Source: 2011-GWA2-47-8b sp964361325
GTDB lineage: Bacteria > Patescibacteriota > Minisyncoccia > UBA6257 > WO2-44-18
Assembly (NCBI GenBank): GCA_964361325.1
Contig: CAYHZT010000014.1
Span: forward strand, 1-16,611
Direction: 5' to 3'
DNA: 16,611 bases
Part shown: piece after piece, positions 13,408-16,611 of the stretch
How the letters are laid out: every line of letters starts with the position of its first letter
Numbering within the stretch: the first letter of the stretch is position 1
Program-made: the position numbers and the translations under genes
The notes under the pieces: model-generated
The model's input: the letters and a program-made list of their open reading frames with translations, nothing else
Told to the model about the DNA's origin: nothing
Databases searched by the model: none

Positions 13408-14565
13408 ATGCCACGCATTGATTATTTAGCTTCAGAGTCGGTAACCGAGGGGCATCCTGACAAAATTTGCGATCAAATAAGCGATGCGATTCTCGATGCT
13501 TATTTAAAACAAGACGCCAAATCGCGCGTGGCTTGTGAGTCTTTCATTTGCGGGAATAATTTAGTTATTGGCGGAGAAATTACCTCCAAAGGAAAAGTTG
13601 ACGCGGAAAAGCTGGCGCGGCAGGTGATAAAAGGAATCGGTTATGACGACGAAAGGAAGGGCCTGGATTATCGGACGGTAAAAATTACGGTTATGTTAAA
13701 TCGCCAATCTCCCGACATAGCGATGGGCGTTTCAAAAAAAGATTTTTTGGAACAAGGCGCGGGCGATCAGGGAATGATGTACGGCTATGCTTGCGACGAA
13801 ACTAAAACTCTTATGCCGTTGCCAATCTATCTTGCTCACGCGCTTTCACGACGTTTGGCGGAGGTTAGAAAAAACGGACTGCTTCCGTTCTTGGGTCCTG
13901 ACGGCAAGACGCAAGTTACCGTTGAATATCATGACGACAAACCAAAACGAATTAAAAATATTTTGATTTCTTCCCAGCATACGTCAGAAACTTCAATCCA
14001 GAAATTAAAAAAGGCTTTGATGGAAAAAGTTATAAAACCTATCGCGCCGAAAAATTTAATTGATAAAGAAACCGATATTTTTGTAAATCCAACCGGAAGA
14101 TTTGTAATTGGCGGCCCGGCTGGCGATACCGGTTTAACCGGAAGAAAAATTATCGTTGATACTTACGGCGGATTGGCCAAACACGGCGGCGGCGCTTTCT
14201 CCGGAAAAGATCCGAGCAAAGTAGATCGTTCCGCGGCCTACGCGATGCGTTGGGCGGCAAAGAATTTAGTAGCGGCCGGTCTTGCTCAGAAGGCCGAAGT
14301 GAAAATCGCCTACGCAATCGGCATGAGCCGGCCGTTGGCTTTTAACGTAAATACTTTCGGAACAGGCAAAATCTCCGATAATAAAATTTCCGACCTGATT
14401 GGTAAAGTTTTTGACTTTCGCCCGGCGGCGATTATCCGGGATTTAAATCTGTTGCGGCCAATTTATTTTCAAACCGCCGCCTACGGCCATTTCGGCCGGA
14501 CGGATATTGATTTGCCCTGGGAAAATACAAACCGAGTTGATTTACTTCACTATAAGGCCGATTAA
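13408..14565 (+). CDS. metK: S-adenosylmethionine synthase
   Basis: Makes S-adenosylmethionine from methionine and ATP, releasing phosphate and pyrophosphate; cytoplasmic. The 385 aa match the family. Motifs: ESVTEGHPDKICDQISDA (10-27, with the catalytic His16 and Asp18), GAGDQGMMYGYACDET (117-132), GGPAGDTGLTGRK (235-247), and the phosphate-binding GGGAFSGKDPSKVDRS (260-275). The frame remains open upstream to 13303, but that part is the antisense-like GC-rich RNA region; homology starts at MPRIDYLASESVTEGHPDK, so 13408 is the start. There is no SD and a -10 box is 9 nt upstream, so the mRNA is probably leaderless. Its end overlaps the convergent gene by 24 nt. It supplies the methyl donor for RsmA. 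Confidence 0.96.
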   Translation: MPRIDYLASESVTEGHPDKICDQISDAILDAYLKQDAKSRVACESFICGNNLVIGGEITSKGKVDAEKLARQVIKGIGYDDERKGLDYRTVKITVMLNRQSPDIAMGVSKKDFLEQGAGDQGMMYGYACDETKTLMPLPIYLAHALSRRLAEVRKNGLLPFLGPDGKTQVTVEYHDDKPKRIKNILISSQHTSETSIQKLKKALMEKVIKPIAPKNLIDKETDIFVNPTGRFVIGGPAGDTGLTGRKIIVDTYGGLAKHGGGAFSGKDPSKVDRSAAYAMRWAAKNLVAAGLAQKAEVKIAYAIGMSRPLAFNVNTFGTGKISDNKISDLIGKVFDFRPAAIIRDLNLLRPIYFQTAAYGHFGRTDIDLPWENTNRVDLLHYKAD

Positions 14566-16074
14566 CAACCCCAATAAAAATTCTTTTAGCGTCGGTGGTT
14601 GATTCATTGATTGCGGCGGCAAAGGTTCGGATGGCGGTGGCGGCGACATGAATTGTTCTTGTGGTTGTTGCATCGGTTGCATTTGTTGCATCATTTCTTC
14701 TTGAATCTGCCCTTGGATTTGCTGGATTTGGTCCGGCGAAGGCGGCGCGCCTCCTGGCATCATTTGTTGAATCTGCTCCAGTGAAGGCATTCCCTCTCTA
14801 TTCATTATTCCCTCCGGCATCATCTGCTGAATCTGCCGTTGCATTTCTTCTGGAGGCACTCCCCCCGGCATCATTCCACCCTTGGGTCTATTTAGTTGAC
14901 CGCATTCTTCGGGCGTACGGCAACCGCCGGGACCGCTGAATCCCTCGGGCATTCCCATTCCTTCTCTGTTTTCAGGCCCACCTTCCGGTCTGCCATCCGG
15001 TCCACCGGGACCAACGCCTTGCGGCGGGCCCATTCTCGGCACTTTTTCAAAACATTCTCGCATTTTGTCGCCGGTTTCGCGGCTTGGCATACCGGTGCCG
15101 GATTTTATTTTTTCAATAGCATCGCCTCCGAGCGTTGAATTGAGGCAATCCACAACTTCTGGCGGCGCCTGATTAAACCCCTGCATCATTTGTTGCTTGC
15201 CCTCTTCCATTCTCTGCATATCCTCTTCCGGAATCATGCCGTGTTCTTTGGCAAAGTTGAAACAAGTTTCTTGATTGTCGGGACTTTGACAAAAAGCCTC
15301 GCATTCTTCCTTGCCTTTGCAATCGCCCGGCCCCTTACCGCCGGTTTTTCTGGCCATCTCCGCTTCTTTTGGAGAAACAAATCCCGCGGCCTCGGCAAAA
15401 TTGATGCAGGTTTTAAAATTACCCGGCTCGGAACAATAACTGTCGCATTCCTGTTTGCCGCGGCATGGCGGCGGTTTCACTCCTTTTTTGACTGCTTCTA
15501 AAACTTTTCTGGCGTCTGCCAATTCGTTTGGAGGAATAAAGCCGGCCGCTTCGCCAAAAGCGATGCATTGTTCCATATTGTCCGGATTTTCACAGTAGAC
15601 ATCGCATTCATTTTTATTGCGGCATCCTCCCGGAAGTTTTGCGCCTTTGGCCAAGGCCGCCTGAACTTGTTCGGCTTCTTTCAATTCCTCTGGAGACATT
15701 AATCCGTTTTCCCTGGCGAATGATACGCACTCATTTATGCGATTGGCGTCATTGCAATAAGAGTCGCAGGAATCTTTTGAGTTGCAGCCTCCCGGCCCCT
15801 TGCCAATGGCGGCGAATTTTTTCGCCTTGGCGGCTTCGTCCGAAGAAATTAAATTATGTTTTTCGGCAAAACCGACGCACGCTTTGATATTTGCCGGCTT
15901 ATCGCAATAACTTCGGCATTCCTGTTCGTTTTTACAATTACTCAGTTCCGGCACCGGAAAAACAATATCACTTGCAGAATTGGTTTGCGCGAGAACGGAA
16001 TAAGCCACGACGATGCCGGTAACCACGGTTATTGCGGCCAGTATCAAGTAGAAGTTTTTATTTACTGCAGGCAT
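14542..16074 (-). CDS. Exported five-fold cysteine-repeat protein
   Basis: 510 aa, family not recognised. An N-terminal hydrophobic helix (about 8-29) is a signal peptide or anchor. Five repeats follow, each with cysteines in the exact pattern C-x5-C-x3-C-x8-C, starting at C47, C97, C151, C204 and C252 (period 48-54 residues). A repeat reads like CRNKNECDVYC, then a PDN-type loop, then CIAFGEAAGF. Two disulfides per repeat are likely outside the cell (inference). C385 and C391 form a decayed sixth repeat. The rest is low complexity: Gly/Pro/Met/Gln-rich (QQMMPGG, IQEEMMQQMQ) with Pro-rich runs, ending in a short hydrophobic tail (EFLLGLLIGLIVK). It lies 2 nt after the 87-aa gene and shares its promoter. 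The 3' end overlaps metK tail-to-tail by 24 nt. A surface-binding or envelope role is a guess. Confidence 0.82.
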   Translation of the reverse strand: MPAVNKNFYLILAAITVVTGIVVAYSVLAQTNSASDIVFPVPELSNCKNEQECRSYCDKPANIKACVGFAEKHNLISSDEAAKAKKFAAIGKGPGGCNSKDSCDSYCNDANRINECVSFARENGLMSPEELKEAEQVQAALAKGAKLPGGCRNKNECDVYCENPDNMEQCIAFGEAAGFIPPNELADARKVLEAVKKGVKPPPCRGKQECDSYCSEPGNFKTCINFAEAAGFVSPKEAEMARKTGGKGPGDCKGKEECEAFCQSPDNQETCFNFAKEHGMIPEEDMQRMEEGKQQMMQGFNQAPPEVVDCLNSTLGGDAIEKIKSGTGMPSRETGDKMRECFEKVPRMGPPQGVGPGGPDGRPEGGPENREGMGMPEGFSGPGGCRTPEECGQLNRPKGGMMPGGVPPEEMQRQIQQMMPEGIMNREGMPSLEQIQQMMPGGAPPSPDQIQQIQGQIQEEMMQQMQPMQQPQEQFMSPPPPSEPLPPQSMNQPPTLKEFLLGLLIGLIVK

Positions 16075-16076
16075 TG

Positions 16077-16340
16077 TTAAAAGGGATTTGTGTAAATGTT
16101 TTTAAAAGGATTGGTTTTGTCAATTGGGTTCGTTTCTGGTAAGTTATTTCCTACAGGATTTGATAAGGGATTGATTTCTGGCAGGACTCCGGCCGCCGCG
16201 GATCCCAGTGTTTTATCTAAAGACTCTGCTGCTTTCTCTTCTGGCGTTTTTTGCAAGAGTAAATTCCAAACCAGGTAGCCCGCGACAGCCAGAACGATTA
16301 TTGTCAGAATAACGATGAGCCAGACTTTATTTTTCATCAT
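16077..16340 (-). CDS. Small membrane-anchored protein upstream of the cysteine-repeat gene
   Basis: 87 aa: a single transmembrane helix (about residues 6-27, VWLIVILTIIVLAVAGYLVW), then a charged segment (KTPEEKAAESLDKTLG), then an Asn/Pro-rich tail with NPF- and NP-type repeats (NPLSNP, ETNPIDKTNPF, YTNPF). No known domain is seen. Two Met codons in tandem (16340 and 16337) could start it. The -10 box at 16355-16350 puts the start of transcription about 3-4 nt upstream, so the message is nearly leaderless. It ends 2 nt before the cysteine-repeat gene and is probably its partner at the membrane. Confidence 0.7.
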   Translation of the reverse strand: MMKNKVWLIVILTIIVLAVAGYLVWNLLLQKTPEEKAAESLDKTLGSAAAGVLPEINPLSNPVGNNLPETNPIDKTNPFKNIYTNPF

Positions 16341-16359
16341 ATACTTACTATTATATACT
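16331..16359 (+). promoter_or_regulatory. Predicted promoter of the tRNA-Lys/tRNA-Val unit
   Basis: On the plus strand TTTTCA (16331-16336), 17 nt, then TATACT (16354-16359) gives a predicted start near 16366, some 30 nt before tRNA-Lys. It overlaps the divergent promoter of the 87-aa gene, so the two may interfere. Confidence 0.45.
16350..16355 (-). promoter_or_regulatory. -10 box of the small-membrane-protein operon
   Basis: A perfect TATAAT on the minus strand (16355-16350), 9 nt before the ATG at 16340. The -35 region is poor; TGGATA (16380-16375) at 19 nt overlaps the DnaA box. The transcript would be almost leaderless, as for metK. Confidence 0.5.
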
Positions 16360-16373
16360 ATAGCGATTACGAG

Positions 16374-16393
16374 TTATCCACAGATTATCCCAG
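16374..16393 (+). promoter_or_regulatory. DnaA-box pair in the divergent promoter region
   Basis: TTATCCACA (16374-16382) is a perfect DnaA box. Two bases on, TTATCCCAG (16385-16393) matches in its first six positions. They lie beside AT-rich DNA (16341-16362), between the -10 of the 87-aa operon and tRNA-Lys. This could be a DnaA-controlled promoter or a DnaA-binding cluster; one perfect box may also be chance. Confidence 0.4.
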
Positions 16394-16394
16394 A

Positions 16395-16467
16395 GCACCC
16401 ATAGCTCAGTTGGTAGAGCAGCTCCCTCTTAAGGAGATGGTCCCAGGTTCGATTCCTGGTGGGTGCA
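16395..16467 (+). tRNA. tRNA-Lys (anticodon CTT)
   Basis: Clear cloverleaf: acceptor GCACCCA/TGGGTGC, D arm GCTC-AGTTGGTA-GAGC, anticodon loop CTCTTAA giving CTT (reads AAG), variable TGGTC, T arm CCAGG-TTCGATT-CCTGG, discriminator A. CCA is not encoded. The first pair of the anticodon stem is weak (G opposite A). Confidence 0.96.
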
Positions 16468-16484
16468 TAAATTTTCAGAAATCA

Positions 16485-16556
16485 GCGCGCTTAGCTCAGT
16501 GGCAGAGCGACTCGTTTACACCGAGTAGGTCGGGGGTTCGATCCCCTCAGCGTGCA
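16485..16556 (+). tRNA. tRNA-Val (anticodon TAC)
   Basis: Cloverleaf: acceptor GCGCGCT/AGCGTGC (one G-T pair), D arm GCTC-AGTGGCA-GAGC, anticodon stem ACTCG/CGAGT with loop TTTACAC giving TAC (reads GTA), T arm GGGGG-TTCGATC-CCCTC, discriminator A. Unlike the other two tRNAs, CCA follows directly (16557-16559), possibly by chance. It lies 17 nt after tRNA-Lys and is probably co-transcribed with it. Confidence 0.96.
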
Positions 16557-16572
16557 CCAGCCCAATTAGCCA

Positions 16573-16611
16573 ATGGTTATGGAACCGAGCGTTATTTATG
16601 AGGACGAAAAC
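16573..16611 (+). CDS. Start of a probable RluA/RluD-type pseudouridine synthase (3' part outside the window)
   Basis: An open frame from ATG 16573 (or ATG 16579) runs to the window edge and encodes MVMEPSVIYEDEN. The VIYEDEN signature at the very N-terminus is how many short RluA/RluD-family proteins begin, just before the IN-KPAG motif that would lie outside the window. HIT-family proteins also carry YEDEN, but only after a C-x-F-C segment that is absent here. Thirteen residues are too few for certainty. There is no SD; it lies 16 nt after tRNA-Val. Confidence 0.4.
   Translation, partial: MVMEPSVIYEDEN

Noticed and set aside
1..16611. CRISPR array, transposon or phage genes
   Set aside because: No regularly spaced repeats, transposase, integrase or phage structural proteins seen on either strand.

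Overview
The window looks like chromosomal DNA of a Candidate Phyla Radiation (Patescibacteria) bacterium, most likely of the Parcubacteria group. The grounds are the gene families and their compactness: a PrgI/VirB4/VirB6-like secretion cluster without the full VirB set, a LysM-M23 peptidase with a CPR-style H-x5-D metal motif, short intergenic gaps, frequent 1-20 nt overlaps, few Shine-Dalgarno sequences, tRNAs mostly without encoded CCA, and AT-rich repeat-like peptides inside a coding gene. TGA is used as a stop, so nothing suggests the recoded Gracilibacteria/Absconditabacteria branch. The assignment rests on recognition by eye, not on a search.

Region 1 (1-7450, minus strand) is a type IV secretion/conjugation-like operon. 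It reads from a promoter at 7422-7449 through a membrane-anchored protein (247 aa), a secreted protein (482 aa), a VirB6/TrbL-like polytopic protein with a long soluble tail, a proline-rich cytoplasmic protein, a PrgI-family (VirB3-like) protein, and a VirB4-family ATPase that runs off the left edge. Region 2 (7452-11035) holds rsmA and a UvrD/PcrA helicase on the minus strand. A divergent LysM-M23 envelope peptidase shares a CATG start-codon palindrome with the helicase.

Region 3 (11064-13032) is a small GC-rich island of two minus-strand genes, each with a strong Shine-Dalgarno sequence and a hairpin terminator; the upstream one also has a near-consensus promoter. The first in gene order is an unrecognised 284-aa protein with an RG-rich tail. 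The second is a translin/Trax-family protein that retains all four acidic residues of the Trax ribonuclease site. The island differs from its AT-richer neighbours in composition and in initiation signals, and it is the part of the window most worth following up.

Region 4 (13075-14565) holds tRNA-Arg(TCG), a strong bidirectional terminator, a GC-rich segment that folds into a multi-helix structure (candidate non-coding RNA), and a leaderless metK. Region 5 (14542-16340, minus) is a two-gene operon for a small anchored protein and a 510-aa exported protein with five perfectly spaced four-cysteine repeats. Region 6 (16341-16611) has overlapping divergent promoters, a DnaA-box pair, tRNA-Lys(CTT), tRNA-Val(TAC), and the first codons of a probable RluA/RluD-type pseudouridine synthase. 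I saw no CRISPR array, transposase, integrase or rRNA.
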